Positions 42,546 to 52,605 of a stretch of 64,000 bases of DNA are shown in pieces. This DNA comes from Pannonibacter sp. SL95. GTDB taxonomy: Bacteria > Pseudomonadota > Alphaproteobacteria > Rhizobiales > Stappiaceae. The DNA lies in NCBI RefSeq assembly GCF_026672425.1, contig NZ_JAPPRC010000003.1, positions 1,284,501 through 1,348,500 on the forward strand, given 5' to 3'. Numbering within the stretch: position 1 is the first letter of the stretch; the number at the start of each line of letters is the position of its first letter. The position numbers were made by a program, and so were the translations under genes. A model generated the notes under the pieces. That model was not told the DNA's origin, did no database searches, and saw nothing but the letters and a program-made list of their open reading frames with translations.

Positions 42546-43319
42546 GTGACGCTGGAACTGTCCTTCCTGCCGGGCATCGCGGCCATGTTCATGCTGATGT
42601 TCGCAAGGCTCGGCACGATGGTGATGCTGTTGCCGGCGCTCGGGGAGAGCTCGATCCCGGCGCGCATGCGGCTGAGCATCGCGCTCGCCCTGACGCTCGT
42701 GCTCTATCCCATCGCATCCAGCAGCTATCCCGCCGATCTCATGACCAACCTGCCACGTCTCGGCGTGCTTCTGGCGGGGGAGTTCATGATCGGCTTTGCC
42801 GTGGGGCTGACGGCGCGCATGATCACCTCGGCGCTGCAGACGGCCGGCACGATCATGGCCAGCCAGATCGGACTGTCCTTTGCGATGGGATCGGACCTGA
42901 CCAACTCGGGTCAGCAGGGCGCGTTGATCGGCAACTATCTGTCCATCCTAGCTGTCACGCTCATCTTCGTGACCGACGCGCATTTTCTGGTCATTGCGGC
43001 GCTGCATGACAGTTTCAAGCTGTTTCCGCCGGGCAATCTGATGCCTATCGGCGACATCACGAAGGTTGCTGTCGATACGTTTGCCTATATTTTCTCGATC
43101 TCGGTGCGCATGAGCGCGCCCTTTATCGTTGTCGGTCTGGTCTTCTATTTCGGTCTTGGCTTGCTCAACAAGCTGATGCCTCAGATGCAGATCTTCTTCA
43201 TTTCGATGCCGGTGAACATCACGCTCGGCATCGCGCTCCTGCTGGTCCTGATCGGTACGATCATGAACTGGTATCTCACCCACTTCGCCGAGCAGATCGG
43301 CCGATTCACGGCGGGGTAG
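42546..43319 (+). CDS. fliR: Flagellar export protein FliR
   Basis: A 257-residue multi-pass export-gate protein. Typical motifs are FMIGFAVGLTARMI and PVNITLGIALLLVLIGTIMN. The start is a GTG at 42546 with GGGAGGCAGGC upstream. It lies between fliQ and flhB with gaps of 13 and 7 bp. Confidence 0.94.
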   Translation: MTLELSFLPGIAAMFMLMFARLGTMVMLLPALGESSIPARMRLSIALALTLVLYPIASSSYPADLMTNLPRLGVLLAGEFMIGFAVGLTARMITSALQTAGTIMASQIGLSFAMGSDLTNSGQQGALIGNYLSILAVTLIFVTDAHFLVIAALHDSFKLFPPGNLMPIGDITKVAVDTFAYIFSISVRMSAPFIVVGLVFYFGLGLLNKLMPQMQIFFISMPVNITLGIALLLVLIGTIMNWYLTHFAEQIGRFTAG

Positions 43320-43326
43320 GAGCGCG

Positions 43327-44406
43327 ATGGCTGACGAAGGTGATGATACCGAGAAAACTGAGGACCCCACGCAAAAACGCCTCACGGAGGCGATGGAGCG
43401 AGGGGATGTGGCGAAATCCCAGGAAGTCTCGACCTGGTTCCTGATGGCGGGAACGGCAATGGTGATTGCCTTCTTTGCCCCGACGGCCACGCGTGATCTG
43501 GGCGCGCATCTGAAATGGTACATCGAGCAGGCCGCGACCATACCGGCTGATGGCAATGCGCTGACGGATCTCCTGTGGGATGTGGGGCTTGCCATGGCGG
43601 CCGTGCTGGGCCTGCCGTTCCTGCTGCTGTTCCTGATGGCAGTGGCGGGCAACATGGTGCAGCACACGCTGATCTTCAGCGCTGAAGCGTTGAAGCCGAA
43701 GCTGTCCAAGGTGTCGCCCATGGCGGGCTTCAAGCGGCTGTTCTCGTCTGAAAGCCTGATGAATTTCGTCAAGGGCCTTCTGAAGATCACCGTTGTCACC
43801 GTTCTGATGATTGCGGTGTTGTGGCCGCAGCGGGACCGGGCGGAGACGATCATTTTCGCGCCCGAGCTGATCATGCTGGAAGAAACGCGCCAGCTGGTGC
43901 TGCAGCTGATCGGCGCGATCCTGGCGGTGATGACCATCGTTGCGGCCGGCGACTACCTGTGGCAGCGGCGCAAGTGGTTCGAAAAGCAGAAAATGAGCCA
44001 GCGCGAGATCAAGGAAGAATACAAGCAGACTGAAGGTGATCCGCAGATCAAGGGCAAGATCCGTCAGTTGCGCATGGAACGCAGCCGCCGCCGCATGATG
44101 GCAGCCGTGCCCCAGGCCACCGTGGTCGTCACGAACCCGACCCACTATGCCGTGGCGCTGAAATATGACGAGGGCATGGGCGCGCCGCAGTGTATTGCCA
44201 AGGGAACGGATGCGGTCGCGCTGAAGATCAGGGAAGTTGCAAAAGGGGCAAATGTTCCGGTGATTGAAAACCCGCCGTTAGCTCGTGCCCTTTATGCCAG
44301 TGTCGAAATTGACCAGTTCATTCCGGAAGAACACTACAAGGCGGTCGCGGAAGTCATCGGATTCGTTTACCGGATGCGGAAAAGCCGGAGCTGGCGCGGG
44401 AATTAG
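43327..44406 (+). CDS. flhB: Flagellar export switch protein FlhB
   Basis: A 359-residue export protein that changes substrate class after self-cleavage. The N-terminus DDTEKTEDPTQKRLTEAMER is typical and four membrane helices follow. The autocleavage motif NPTH is present (VVVTNPTHYAVALKY), with Asn at residue 270, so it should cleave normally. The start has AGGAG 6 nt upstream. It is the last flagellar gene of the flgB unit and is followed after 85 bp by cckA on the same strand. Confidence 0.95.
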   Translation: MADEGDDTEKTEDPTQKRLTEAMERGDVAKSQEVSTWFLMAGTAMVIAFFAPTATRDLGAHLKWYIEQAATIPADGNALTDLLWDVGLAMAAVLGLPFLLLFLMAVAGNMVQHTLIFSAEALKPKLSKVSPMAGFKRLFSSESLMNFVKGLLKITVVTVLMIAVLWPQRDRAETIIFAPELIMLEETRQLVLQLIGAILAVMTIVAAGDYLWQRRKWFEKQKMSQREIKEEYKQTEGDPQIKGKIRQLRMERSRRRMMAAVPQATVVVTNPTHYAVALKYDEGMGAPQCIAKGTDAVALKIREVAKGANVPVIENPPLARALYASVEIDQFIPEEHYKAVAEVIGFVYRMRKSRSWRGN

Positions 44407-44491
44407 CTCGTCGCGAGTTGAATTTCACCGCCGCCCGCAGAATGCTGGCGCATGGACCGAATCCCGCAAGGCGGGAGGGAGATTGACGGGA

Positions 44492-47041
44492 ATGAAGGAA
44501 CGGGACGGGGAGCCGGCAGGGCCGGTGGTCGATCGGGGCGAGCGGTCCGGCAACATTGCCGTGCTGCTTGTGCTGGCGCTTGCCCTGGTGGGCGCGGCGG
44601 CGGCCTTTGCGGTGATGGGACGGGAGGCGTCCGAGCCTTATGTCCTCGGGCTGCTGGGCGTCCTTGCGGTCGTCGGCGTGTTCTCCCTGTTCGCCGGAGC
44701 CATTGGCCTGTTGCGCTTTGCGCCGCGTGCGCCGGTCAATCCGCTTGGCTCTGCCTTTCTTGACAGTCTCGATGATGGCGCGGTCATCACCGATGCCGAT
44801 GGCCGTCTGATCTATGCCAACCAGGCCTATGCCCAGCTGACTGGTGCCGAATCGTCTGCGGATGTTCGGACCGTCGAGCGGGTGTTCTCGTCCGATCCGG
44901 ATGCAGCGGATGTCATCTTCCGTCTGTCGCAGGCCATGCGCGAAGGGCGTCGGGTGCAGGAAGAGGTGCGGTTGCCCTATGCGCTGGATGGCGGTGACGG
45001 CGGCGCGCGCTGGTACCGGGTGCTGGTGCGCCCGCTGTCGGTGACGCGCAAGGAAGGCGGCTCCGGCCGCCGTCTCACCGTTTGGCAACTGGCCGATATC
45101 ACCCGCGACCGCACCGACCAGGAAAGCTCGTTCCAGGAACTGCAGCGCGTCATCAACTTCCTCGACCATGCGCCGGCCGGGTTCTTCTCCTGCGATGCAC
45201 GCGGCAAGCTGGTCTATCTCAACGCGACGCTGGCCGACTGGCTCGGCTATGACCTGGCGCAGTTCCAGGCTGGCGAGGTGGCGCTTACCGACATCATCCG
45301 GGGTGACGGGGCCGAACTGGTCCGTTCCGTGCGCGGAACGGCCGGAGAGGTGAAGAGCGAGACCTTCGATCTCGATCTCGTCACGCGCAATGGCCGCGGC
45401 CTGCCGGTCCGCCTGCTGCACCGGGTGCCCTTCGGTGCCGACGGCATTGCCGGTGACAGCCGCACGCTGGTGCTCAACCGCTCCCGCGGCGAGGAGGTTG
45501 CCGAGGCGCTGCGGGCGGCGGAAGTGCGCTTTGCCCGCTTCTTCAACAACACGCCGATCGCCATCGCCTCGCTCGATGCCGAAGGCCGGGTGCTGCGCAC
45601 CAACGCGCCGTTCCTGCGCCTGTTCGGCCCGGCGGACCCCTCGGGCGAGGGCACGCGCCTGCAGGACTTCGTCAGCGGCCCCGGACGCGAGGAGCTGACC
45701 AAGTCGCTCACCGCCGCCTCCAAGGGCATCGGCGCCATCGCCCCGCTGGACCTGCCACTGGCCAAATCCTCGGACGGCCGCTCGGCGACCTTCTACGTTT
45801 CGGCGGTGCAGGACGGAGCAGGGGATGGCGAGGTGGCCATCGTCTACGCCCTGGAGACGACCCAGCAGCGCGCGCTGGAAGCCCAGTTTGCCCAGAGCCA
45901 GAAGATGCAGGCCATTGGCCAGCTCGCCGGCGGTGTGGCGCATGACTTCAACAACGTCCTGACGGCGATCATCGGCTTCTCGGACCTGCTGCTTGCCAGC
46001 CACCGGCCGACGGATCCGTCCTTCCAGGACATCATGAACATCAAGCAGAACGCCAATCGCGCGGCCGGCCTCGTGCGTCAGTTGCTGGCCTTCTCGCGCC
46101 GCCAGACGCTCCGGCCGCAGCAGCTGGCGCTCAATGATGTGCTGGCCGACCTGACCATTCTGCTGGACCGGCTGCTGGGCGAGACCATCGAGCTGAAGAT
46201 GGCGCATGGCCGCGATCTGTGGCCGGTGATGGCGGACGTCAACCAGCTTGAACAGGTCATCATGAACCTGGCGGTGAACGCGCGCGACGCCATGGCGGAA
46301 GGCGGGTTGCTCACCATCCGCACCGGCAATGTGAGCGAGCAGGAGTCCACCCGCTTCGACAACACGCGCGGCATGCCGCCGGGCGAATACACCATGATCG
46401 AGGTGGTCGACACCGGCACCGGCATGACGCCGGAGATCATGGAAAAGATCTTCGAGCCGTTCTTCTCGACCAAGGAAGTGGGCAAGGGCACTGGCCTTGG
46501 CCTGTCGACGGTCTACGGTATCGTCAAGCAGACCGGCGGCTACATCTTCTGCACCTCGGAAGTCGGCGTTGGCACCACCTTCCGTATCTTCTTCCCGCGC
46601 CACATTCCCAAGGAAGCGCCGGTTGTCGAGAAGAAGCCGGTCGAAGAGCCGGAAAAGGTCAAGGATCTCACGGGATCAGCGACCATTCTTCTCGTCGAGG
46701 ACGAAGAAGCGGTGCGTGCCTTTGCCGCCCGTGCGCTGGCCTCACGCGGCTACACCGTGCACGAGGCATCGTCGGGCACCGAGGCGCTCGAGGTGATGGA
46801 AGAGACCGGCGGAACCATCGACCTGGTGGTGTCCGACGTGGTCATGCCGGAAATGGACGGCCCGACGCTGCTGGTCGAGCTGCGCAAGACGCGGCCGGAC
46901 CTCAAGATCATCTTCGTGTCGGGCTACGCCGAGGATGCCTTCGAGGAAAATCTGCCGGCGCACGAGAAGTTCTTCTTCCTGCCGAAGCCTTTCACGCTGA
47001 AGCAGCTGGCGACAACGGTGAAGGACGTGCTGTCGAGCTGA
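44492..47041 (+). CDS. cckA: Cell-cycle hybrid histidine kinase CckA
   Basis: An 849-residue hybrid kinase. Two membrane helices lie within residues 22-74, followed by PAS-like sensing domains (about 90-480). The H-box [14 protein letters not shown] has the phospho-His near residue 484, an HATPase domain follows ([22 protein letters not shown]), and a C-terminal receiver has Asp near 782 ([14 protein letters not shown]). This arrangement and the position after flhB match CckA, which feeds phosphate through ChpT to CtrA. The ATG at 44492 is used; an in-frame TTG three codons upstream is closer to GGGAGGGA and possible. CtrA-type boxes occur upstream of flgB and fliL in this window. Confidence 0.92.
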   Translation: MKERDGEPAGPVVDRGERSGNIAVLLVLALALVGAAAAFAVMGREASEPYVLGLLGVLAVVGVFSLFAGAIGLLRFAPRAPVNPLGSAFLDSLDDGAVITDADGRLIYANQAYAQLTGAESSADVRTVERVFSSDPDAADVIFRLSQAMREGRRVQEEVRLPYALDGGDGGARWYRVLVRPLSVTRKEGGSGRRLTVWQLADITRDRTDQESSFQELQRVINFLDHAPAGFFSCDARGKLVYLNATLADWLGYDLAQFQAGEVALTDIIRGDGAELVRSVRGTAGEVKSETFDLDLVTRNGRGLPVRLLHRVPFGADGIAGDSRTLVLNRSRGEEVAEALRAAEVRFARFFNNTPIAIASLDAEGRVLRTNAPFLRLFGPADPSGEGTRLQDFVSGPGREELTKSLTAASKGIGAIAPLDLPLAKSSDGRSATFYVSAVQDGAGDGEVAIVYALETTQQRALEAQFAQSQKMQAIGQLAGGVAHDFNNVLTAIIGFSDLLLASHRPTDPSFQDIMNIKQNANRAAGLVRQLLAFSRRQTLRPQQLALNDVLADLTILLDRLLGETIELKMAHGRDLWPVMADVNQLEQVIMNLAVNARDAMAEGGLLTIRTGNVSEQESTRFDNTRGMPPGEYTMIEVVDTGTGMTPEIMEKIFEPFFSTKEVGKGTGLGLSTVYGIVKQTGGYIFCTSEVGVGTTFRIFFPRHIPKEAPVVEKKPVEEPEKVKDLTGSATILLVEDEEAVRAFAARALASRGYTVHEASSGTEALEVMEETGGTIDLVVSDVVMPEMDGPTLLVELRKTRPDLKIIFVSGYAEDAFEENLPAHEKFFFLPKPFTLKQLATTVKDVLSS

Positions 47042-47149
47042 GGGCTGGACAAACGGGGCTTCGACTGAGGTCCTCGATCACGTTTCAGGTCTCCGGGAGG
47101 GACGAGGACGGGCAGAACAGTGCCGTTCATTCCCTACCGGAGACGGATC

Positions 47150-48193
47150 ATGTTCCAGACTACCCTTTTCCACCGCACGGCACTTTCAGCCGTCGCCCTG
47201 CTTCTTTGCGCCTCCAGCCTCGCTTCTGCTGCCGACATCGGGTTTCGGGAGTTCGAAACAGGTGCAGGCACGCCGCGACCGCTGCGGGTCAGCCTCTGGT
47301 ATCCCGCCGAGGCTGGCGGATCTCCGGTCTCAGTCGGCGAGAACCGGGTCTTCCACGGCATCATGGCCGTTCGGGATGCGGCGCCAGAGGGGCTGAGCCA
47401 TCCGCTCGTGGTGCTGTCGCATGGCTATGGTGGCAGCTGGCGCAATCTCAACTGGCTGGCCGACCGTCTGGTCGCCGAAGGCTATGTGGTGGCCGCGCCC
47501 GATCATCCCGGCACCACGACCTTCAACCGTGACCCGGAAGCGGCAGCCCAGATCTGGGAGCGGCCGAAGGACCTGTCCCGGGTCATCGATGCCGTGCTGG
47601 CCGATCCGGCACTGGGGGCGCGCGTGAATGGCGGGCAGATCGCGGCCATTGGGCATTCACTGGGCGGCTGGACCGTCACGGCGGCGGCGGGGGCAAGGTT
47701 CGATACGCGGCGCTTTGCTAAGGACTGCGCCAAGGGGCACAGCCCGCGCGCTTGCGGCCTGCTGCAGGAACTGGGGCTCGACAATGCGAGTGTTGAGGCT
47801 GATCTCAAGGATCCGCGCATCGGGGCCTTCGTCTCGCTTGACCTTGGACTTGCACGCGGGTTCACGCCGGAAAGCCTGAGCCAGCTGAGCGTTCCGGCGC
47901 TGATCTTCGGTGCAGGCGTGGACATCGGCGATCTGCCGGCGCAGCTGGAGTCCGGCTATCTCGCCGAGCATCTGCCAGCGTCGAGCGCACGCTACAACGA
48001 GATCGCCGATGCGGCGCATTTCAGCTTCATGCAGCTGTGCAAGCCAGGTGCGGTCGAGCTGATTGAGGAAGAAACCCCCGGCGACGGCATCGTCTGCAAG
48101 GATGGTCGCGGACGCAGCCGCGAGGACCTGCATGCGGCTATCTCGGCCGAGGTGATCGACTTCCTCGGCAAGGCACTCGCAACGCCGCGATAA
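47150..48193 (+). CDS. Secreted alpha/beta hydrolase (dienelactone/PAF-AH-like)
   Basis: A 347-residue hydrolase with a Sec signal peptide (ALSAVALLLCASSLASA). The nucleophile elbow is AIGHSLGGWTV near residue 170; an oxyanion-hole region is VVLSHGYGGSWRN and the catalytic His is probably in ADAAHFSFM. The family includes PAF-acetylhydrolase-like and dienelactone hydrolase-like esterases; substrate unknown. The start at 47150 has GGAGACGGATC upstream; an earlier in-frame codon would precede the signal. It is convergent with the AraC-type gene. Confidence 0.82.
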   Translation: MFQTTLFHRTALSAVALLLCASSLASAADIGFREFETGAGTPRPLRVSLWYPAEAGGSPVSVGENRVFHGIMAVRDAAPEGLSHPLVVLSHGYGGSWRNLNWLADRLVAEGYVVAAPDHPGTTTFNRDPEAAAQIWERPKDLSRVIDAVLADPALGARVNGGQIAAIGHSLGGWTVTAAAGARFDTRRFAKDCAKGHSPRACGLLQELGLDNASVEADLKDPRIGAFVSLDLGLARGFTPESLSQLSVPALIFGAGVDIGDLPAQLESGYLAEHLPASSARYNEIADAAHFSFMQLCKPGAVELIEEETPGDGIVCKDGRGRSREDLHAAISAEVIDFLGKALATPR

Positions 48194-48203
48194 GGCGGAA
48201 CGC

Positions 48204-49289
48204 CTAGGACCCCGAGCGGCGGTAGTCGCTTGGGGTCATGCCGGCGACGCGGGCGAACTCGCGGTTGAAGTTGGACTTGGTCTGGAAGCCGCAGTCGAAC
48301 ATCACCGTGGTGACGGGTCTGTCAGTCTCCCGCAAAAGCCGCATGGCCTCGGCAATGCGGTACTCATTGACGACCTGCGACACGTTGCGGCCGTGGATGC
48401 GATTGACCGCTGCCGATATCTGCCGTGCCGGGATGCCGATGCGCCGGGCGAGGCGTGTCAGCGTCAGGTCCGGATCGCGGTAGAGCTGGCGCTCCTGCAT
48501 CGCGCGGTCGACACGGTCCAGAATGGCGGCATCGGCTGCCTGTTGTCCGTCTGCATCGTCAGCCGTGGACGGGGAGGTGATGGCCTGTGGCGGGACATTG
48601 CCGTTGCTCTCATCGGCCGGAAAGTCTGAACGGGCGGCCGCATCATCGCCTGTTTCATGTCCGGGCTGGCTGCGGCCGATGACCATGATGGCATAGGCTA
48701 TGACCGGCAGGGTCAGCATGTTGGCGAGGCTGACGATCGATGCCGCGTGCTGGCCGCCGAAGAGATCGAAATCGACCGCGACTGCAAGATCGACGCAGCC
48801 TGAGCCAACCAGCACGAGGCCTGCGAAAAGTACCGCGCGACGCGCGGTTGGCGCATCGCTCAGCCTTGCATCGACGAGCCGGTCCGTCCCCGCCGCAGCC
48901 TGGCGCAGTAGCGCGGCGCCATATCCGAAGAACAGACCCGCAAGGACCAGATCAAGCGGCGGATGCCATCGGGTCCAGGTCGCGCTCAGGATCAGGACCA
49001 GCACCGGTCCGGCGGCGTGGTGCCATGCATGGCGGAAAGGCTGGCGGGCGAGGCCAGTGAACGAGAGCCAGGCGAAGGGCGGCAACAGGGACGCCACGAC
49101 CGGCTGCAGCATTCGCAGCGCGGGCATGTCTATCGTCCAGCGCAGCCCGACAACGGCGGTCAGGAGCGTGCAGCCACCAATGAACACGGTCGAGGCTGTC
49201 GGGCGGAAGCCGCTGCGCTGCAGGTTCTGCAGCAGCAGGATCAGCAATAGCAGTGCCAGCACGAAGGGCAGGGGTATGGCCGGCACCAC
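48204..49289 (-). CDS. Membrane-anchored AraC-family regulator
   Basis: A 361-residue protein with about seven membrane helices in residues 5-215 and a C-terminal AraC-type DNA-binding domain (LTRLARRIGIPARQISAAVN; the second helix-turn-helix is FDCGFQTKSNFNREFARVAG-MTPSDYRR). Membrane AraC regulators of this layout sense membrane-soluble or envelope signals; the ligand is unknown. It is convergent with the hydrolase, 10 bp from its stop. Confidence 0.85.
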   Translation of the reverse strand: MVPAIPLPFVLALLLLILLLQNLQRSGFRPTASTVFIGGCTLLTAVVGLRWTIDMPALRMLQPVVASLLPPFAWLSFTGLARQPFRHAWHHAAGPVLVLILSATWTRWHPPLDLVLAGLFFGYGAALLRQAAAGTDRLVDARLSDAPTARRAVLFAGLVLVGSGCVDLAVAVDFDLFGGQHAASIVSLANMLTLPVIAYAIMVIGRSQPGHETGDDAAARSDFPADESNGNVPPQAITSPSTADDADGQQAADAAILDRVDRAMQERQLYRDPDLTLTRLARRIGIPARQISAAVNRIHGRNVSQVVNEYRIAEAMRLLRETDRPVTTVMFDCGFQTKSNFNREFARVAGMTPSDYRRSGS

Positions 49290-49354
49290 GGTTCATCGGC
49301 TCCCTTGTGGCCGCGAGAGGACTGCCGTCCGGCCTCCCGCTGCAAGTTCCCCTG

Positions 49355-49846
49355 TCAGACGGCCGGGCAGCCGGAGGTCTTTTCGGCGCGGGACTTGAGG
49401 CCCTTCAGGCTGTCCATGGTGTTGGCATTGCCCGGCAGCACGAAGCTCTGCTCCAGTGCCGTGCGGGCATTGTTGATGACGGCCAGATCCTGCACCGCGA
49501 GTGTGCTGCAGGGCTGGCCGGTGAAACGGACGCGCACACGGATGACGCGGTCCCCATTGTCGGAGGCACCGAATTCGGCATCCAGCGCCGGGTTCGCGCC
49601 GGTCATCTTGCGCTCGATCACCACCATGTTGGCATCCTGCTGCACCACCGGGGTGCCGCGCTGCTGGGCGCTTTCCACGAGGGCGGCGCGAACCTGTTCC
49701 GGGCTTGCGGAAATCGTCAGCGACTGTGCACCGGCCGGAACGGCGAGTTCAGGCTGAGCGGGCAGGGCAGGGGCAACCGGCTCCGGCCTGGACGACTGGC
49801 ACGCGGCGAGACCGGCGAGAAGCGGCAGAAGCAGAAGCTGGCGCAT
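49355..49846 (-). CDS. Hypothetical lipoprotein
   Basis: A 163-residue predicted lipoprotein: MRQLLLLPLLAGLAACQSS with lipobox LAAC. A Pro-rich spacer leads to a globular domain with two cysteines in the second half. The start at 49846 has AGGGA upstream; in-frame codons further up read through unlikely sequence. I do not recognise the family. No partner genes are obvious. Confidence 0.75.
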   Translation of the reverse strand: MRQLLLLPLLAGLAACQSSRPEPVAPALPAQPELAVPAGAQSLTISASPEQVRAALVESAQQRGTPVVQQDANMVVIERKMTGANPALDAEFGASDNGDRVIRVRVRFTGQPCSTLAVQDLAVINNARTALEQSFVLPGNANTMDSLKGLKSRAEKTSGCPAV

Positions 49847-50108
49847 GGATACAATCCCTGGAGCTTTTGGTGGCTGGGCGGACAGGACCACCCGAACCAA
49901 CAGGCCAAAACTTGGTTGCAAAAAACTTAACCCGACAAGCGGGAAGGCCCTGTGATAGCGAGATTGGCCGCAAAGGAAAGTCCGGCTCGCGACATATCCA
50001 CGCGTTCCAGCCCCTCGTTTTTGCGCGGCCCTCCTGCGCTGAACGCAGAGCCCCTGACAAAAGTTCCATGGCTTTGTCCCTGCCACGCAACTTGCAGGCA
50101 AAGCCCGA

Positions 50109-51539
50109 TCAGAACGTCTCGCCGGTGCGGAAGCCGTCGCCGCCGGAACGGTTGCCGCCGCCAGAGTTTCCGGACGGGCCACCGCCGAAGCCGCCCGGGA
50201 AACCGCCGCCCAAACCGCCCCCAAATCCACCGGGTAGGCCTGCCTGACGCCGGTTTGACGGCTTGCGGCTGTGCGAGCGCTTGGCGCGTGCCCAGTAGTC
50301 GGCCCCCGTGATGGCGCCCTTCACCAGTTCGCCGAGCAAAACCGTGGTCAGATTGTCGTCCTTGAAGGTGGAGTCCCAGTCGTCGTAGCCGCTTTCGCGG
50401 AACTGGCCGGCGACCTTGGTCAGTTCCTCGCGACGGCGCGACAGATCGCGCTGCAGTTCCTTGTCCTGGCGCACTTCGCGGGCGAGGTCGGCCACCTGCG
50501 CCTCGAGGTCCTGCAGCTTGCGCACGATCTTCTCATCCTCGGGGGAGGGGGTGTCGAGCGCGGCTCGGAACAGGTCCGTCAGGTCGGTTCCCTGCAGGGC
50601 CTCCGCCAGCTTGGCTTCAGCTGCGCGATACGTGTCGTCCTCGCCGCTGGCGTAGCGCTGCAGCTCGGCACTGACCTCGGCGATGCCTTTTTCAAGTTCT
50701 TCGAGCGCACGGTCCTGCGCCGCCATTGCGGCTGCCTTTTGCTCGATCACCGCGTTGAGATCCTGTCCGGCAAGGTCGGCGGCGGCGCGGCGCTGGGCCT
50801 GCTCCAGCCGGGCGGCCTGTTCCACCGCCTCCGCCTCGACACGCGTGGCGTGGCCGGCGAGCCGCTCGGGGATCTGGGTCAGCATTGCATAATTGGGACG
50901 GGCAGCATCGAAGCCTATCACGCGGGCCACCCAGCGGTCGAGCGAGCGGATGAGGCCGGTGGAGGTATAGGCCGAGGTGCCGAAGCCGCGCTGCCACAGA
51001 TAGACGAACAGCGGGTCGTTTTCGTAAGCCTTGCCCTTTTCCGCCTGGTCGTTGGCAGCTGTCGTCGCCTTGGCCCGAGCCGCGTCGGCCATGGTCCGGG
51101 CCGTCTCTGCCGCCTGCTTGAGGGCCTGATAGGCACTGTCCGCGGCGAGTTTTTCGCCCAGCTTGCCGGCGAGATCTTCCAGCTGGTCTTCCGCGGCGTC
51201 GCGCTCGTCGGCCAGCTTCTCGCGGTCGCGCTGCAGCTCGGCGCGCTTGGCCTCCTTGACGCGCAGGCGCTCGTTCAGCGCGGCGATATCCTTGGCGCGC
51301 GTTTCGAGCAGCTGCCGCGCGCCCTTGGACGCGCCTTCGAGACGGTTGTCGATGTCGCTCGCCTTGCCGGTCTCGAGCCGGAACCGGGCCAGCGCGCGGA
51401 ACGCCTCGCCCTGTTCGGCGTGCAGATCGGAGATCGACCGGGTTGCCCGCTCGATGCGATGATTGAGTTCGGACTCCTCGCGGCGCAGGTCAGCCAGCGC
51501 CTGTTCGATGGAGCCGAGGGTCTGGCGTCCGCTCAGCAT
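50109..51539 (-). CDS. Coiled-coil protein with Gly-rich tail, unknown
   Basis: A 476-residue protein I do not recognise. Residues 1-170 and 220-380 are strongly charged heptad-type helices (for example LRREESELNHRIERATRSIS). A short conserved-looking core lies between (LFVYLWQRGFGTSAYTSTGL). The last 40 residues are a Gly/Phe-rich tail (GGFGGGLGGGFPGGFGGG). The ATG at 51539 follows AGGGAGACGG. It is last in a three-gene run with 51571 and 52606. Confidence 0.7.
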   Translation of the reverse strand: MLSGRQTLGSIEQALADLRREESELNHRIERATRSISDLHAEQGEAFRALARFRLETGKASDIDNRLEGASKGARQLLETRAKDIAALNERLRVKEAKRAELQRDREKLADERDAAEDQLEDLAGKLGEKLAADSAYQALKQAAETARTMADAARAKATTAANDQAEKGKAYENDPLFVYLWQRGFGTSAYTSTGLIRSLDRWVARVIGFDAARPNYAMLTQIPERLAGHATRVEAEAVEQAARLEQAQRRAAADLAGQDLNAVIEQKAAAMAAQDRALEELEKGIAEVSAELQRYASGEDDTYRAAEAKLAEALQGTDLTDLFRAALDTPSPEDEKIVRKLQDLEAQVADLAREVRQDKELQRDLSRRREELTKVAGQFRESGYDDWDSTFKDDNLTTVLLGELVKGAITGADYWARAKRSHSRKPSNRRQAGLPGGFGGGLGGGFPGGFGGGPSGNSGGGNRSGGDGFRTGETF

Positions 51540-51570
51540 GTTGGCCGTCTCCCTCTGCAAGCTGTCGCCG

Positions 51571-52509
51571 TTACCATGATGTGATCGCCCCGTTCTCGAC
51601 CTTCATGGTCCAGTCAATGCCAAGCTTGCCGCGCACCTTGGTGCCCAGGACCGCGTCCTGGACGATCCCGTCCTGCGCCTTGTCGTCGCGAATGCGATTG
51701 AAGACGGACTGCGGCACGCGCTGGGCCCAGATCGTCACGGCCTTGGGCTTGCGGTCTTCCTCCGAGACAATCGTCCGCTCCAGCGCCTTGCCGTCCGGGC
51801 CGATGGCCTCGACAACGAGGTAGTAGTTGCGGGTGCCCTGGTTGACATCGGGAATGCGGGTGACGCCAGTCGGCGTGCCGGGACGCGACACGATCCGGAC
51901 TTCGTAGCGCGCATTCAGCTCGGTCTCGAGTGCGGCCAGATCGGCGACGGCCTTGCGGGCGGCGGTCACGTCCTTGGCGGCGAGGGCGCGGTCTGCGTCT
52001 GCGGCAAGGGTTGCAGCCTGTGTCTTTGCGGCGGGGTCGGTTGCCACCTTGTTGATGGCCGCCACCAGCCGCGCGACATCGGCCGGGATACCGCTTGTCA
52101 GTTCCTGCGTCAGCGCAGCGGCGGCGCGCTCGCGCGGGGCAACCACAAGGGTCTGCCAGCCGACAACGGCGGCAATGATCAAGGCCAGCGCGATGCCGGT
52201 GAATTTTGCGATCACGCCGCGGCGGATATAGGCCAGCGCCAGCGTGCGGGAGAAGCCGGCGGCAGGCGGAGCATAGACGAAACGGTCCTGCTTCAGGCCG
52301 CTGACGCCCTGCTCGAGAATGTGATCGGGGACCGATATTCCCTGGGAGGCATAGATCTCGCGCAGGCGTGCGATCAACGCCGCATCGCTGGTGTCCTTGC
52401 CAAGCTCCCTTTGAACCAGTGCATCGTCATGGCGCAGCGTGTCGACCACATCCATCGCCATCATCAGGTCATCAAGGGGCGGTTGCCCTGCATTTGCCGT
52501 ATCGGCCAT
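51571..52509 (-). CDS. DUF6384-like membrane protein
   Basis: A 312-residue protein. A soluble N-terminal part (about 1-95) leads to one membrane helix near 100-122 (IAKFTGIALALIIAAVVGWQ), then a helical stretch and a beta-rich C-terminal domain (TRNYYLVVEAIGPDGKALER). The match to DUF6384 is from memory of the family pattern and is moderate. The start at 52509 has GGATCTCGAT upstream. It lies 31 bp before the coiled-coil gene at 51539. Confidence 0.7.
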   Translation of the reverse strand: MADTANAGQPPLDDLMMAMDVVDTLRHDDALVQRELGKDTSDAALIARLREIYASQGISVPDHILEQGVSGLKQDRFVYAPPAAGFSRTLALAYIRRGVIAKFTGIALALIIAAVVGWQTLVVAPRERAAAALTQELTSGIPADVARLVAAINKVATDPAAKTQAATLAADADRALAAKDVTAARKAVADLAALETELNARYEVRIVSRPGTPTGVTRIPDVNQGTRNYYLVVEAIGPDGKALERTIVSEEDRKPKAVTIWAQRVPQSVFNRIRDDKAQDGIVQDAVLGTKVRGKLGIDWTMKVENGAITSW

Positions 52510-52563
52510 CGAGATCCTCCGGCCCACATATGGGCCCGTGGAAGGCGCGTGAACAGAGGGGGC

Positions 52564-52596
52564 GGGGCAGCGCCGGATCCGCTCCGGCGCTGCCCC
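52564..52596 (-). repeat. Strong intercistronic hairpin
   Basis: A 14-bp perfect stem GGGGCAGCGCCGGA / TCCGGCGCTGCCCC with a 5-nt loop, between the stop at 52606 and the start at 52509. There is no T-run, so it could reduce read-through or protect the upstream message. Confidence 0.7.
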
Positions 52597-52605
52597 GGAC
52601 CTGGA

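Noticed and set aside
44354-46603. Minus-strand frame of 749 codons opposite cckA
   Set aside because: Shadow of a GC-rich gene; the plus strand carries a complete hybrid kinase with all motifs.
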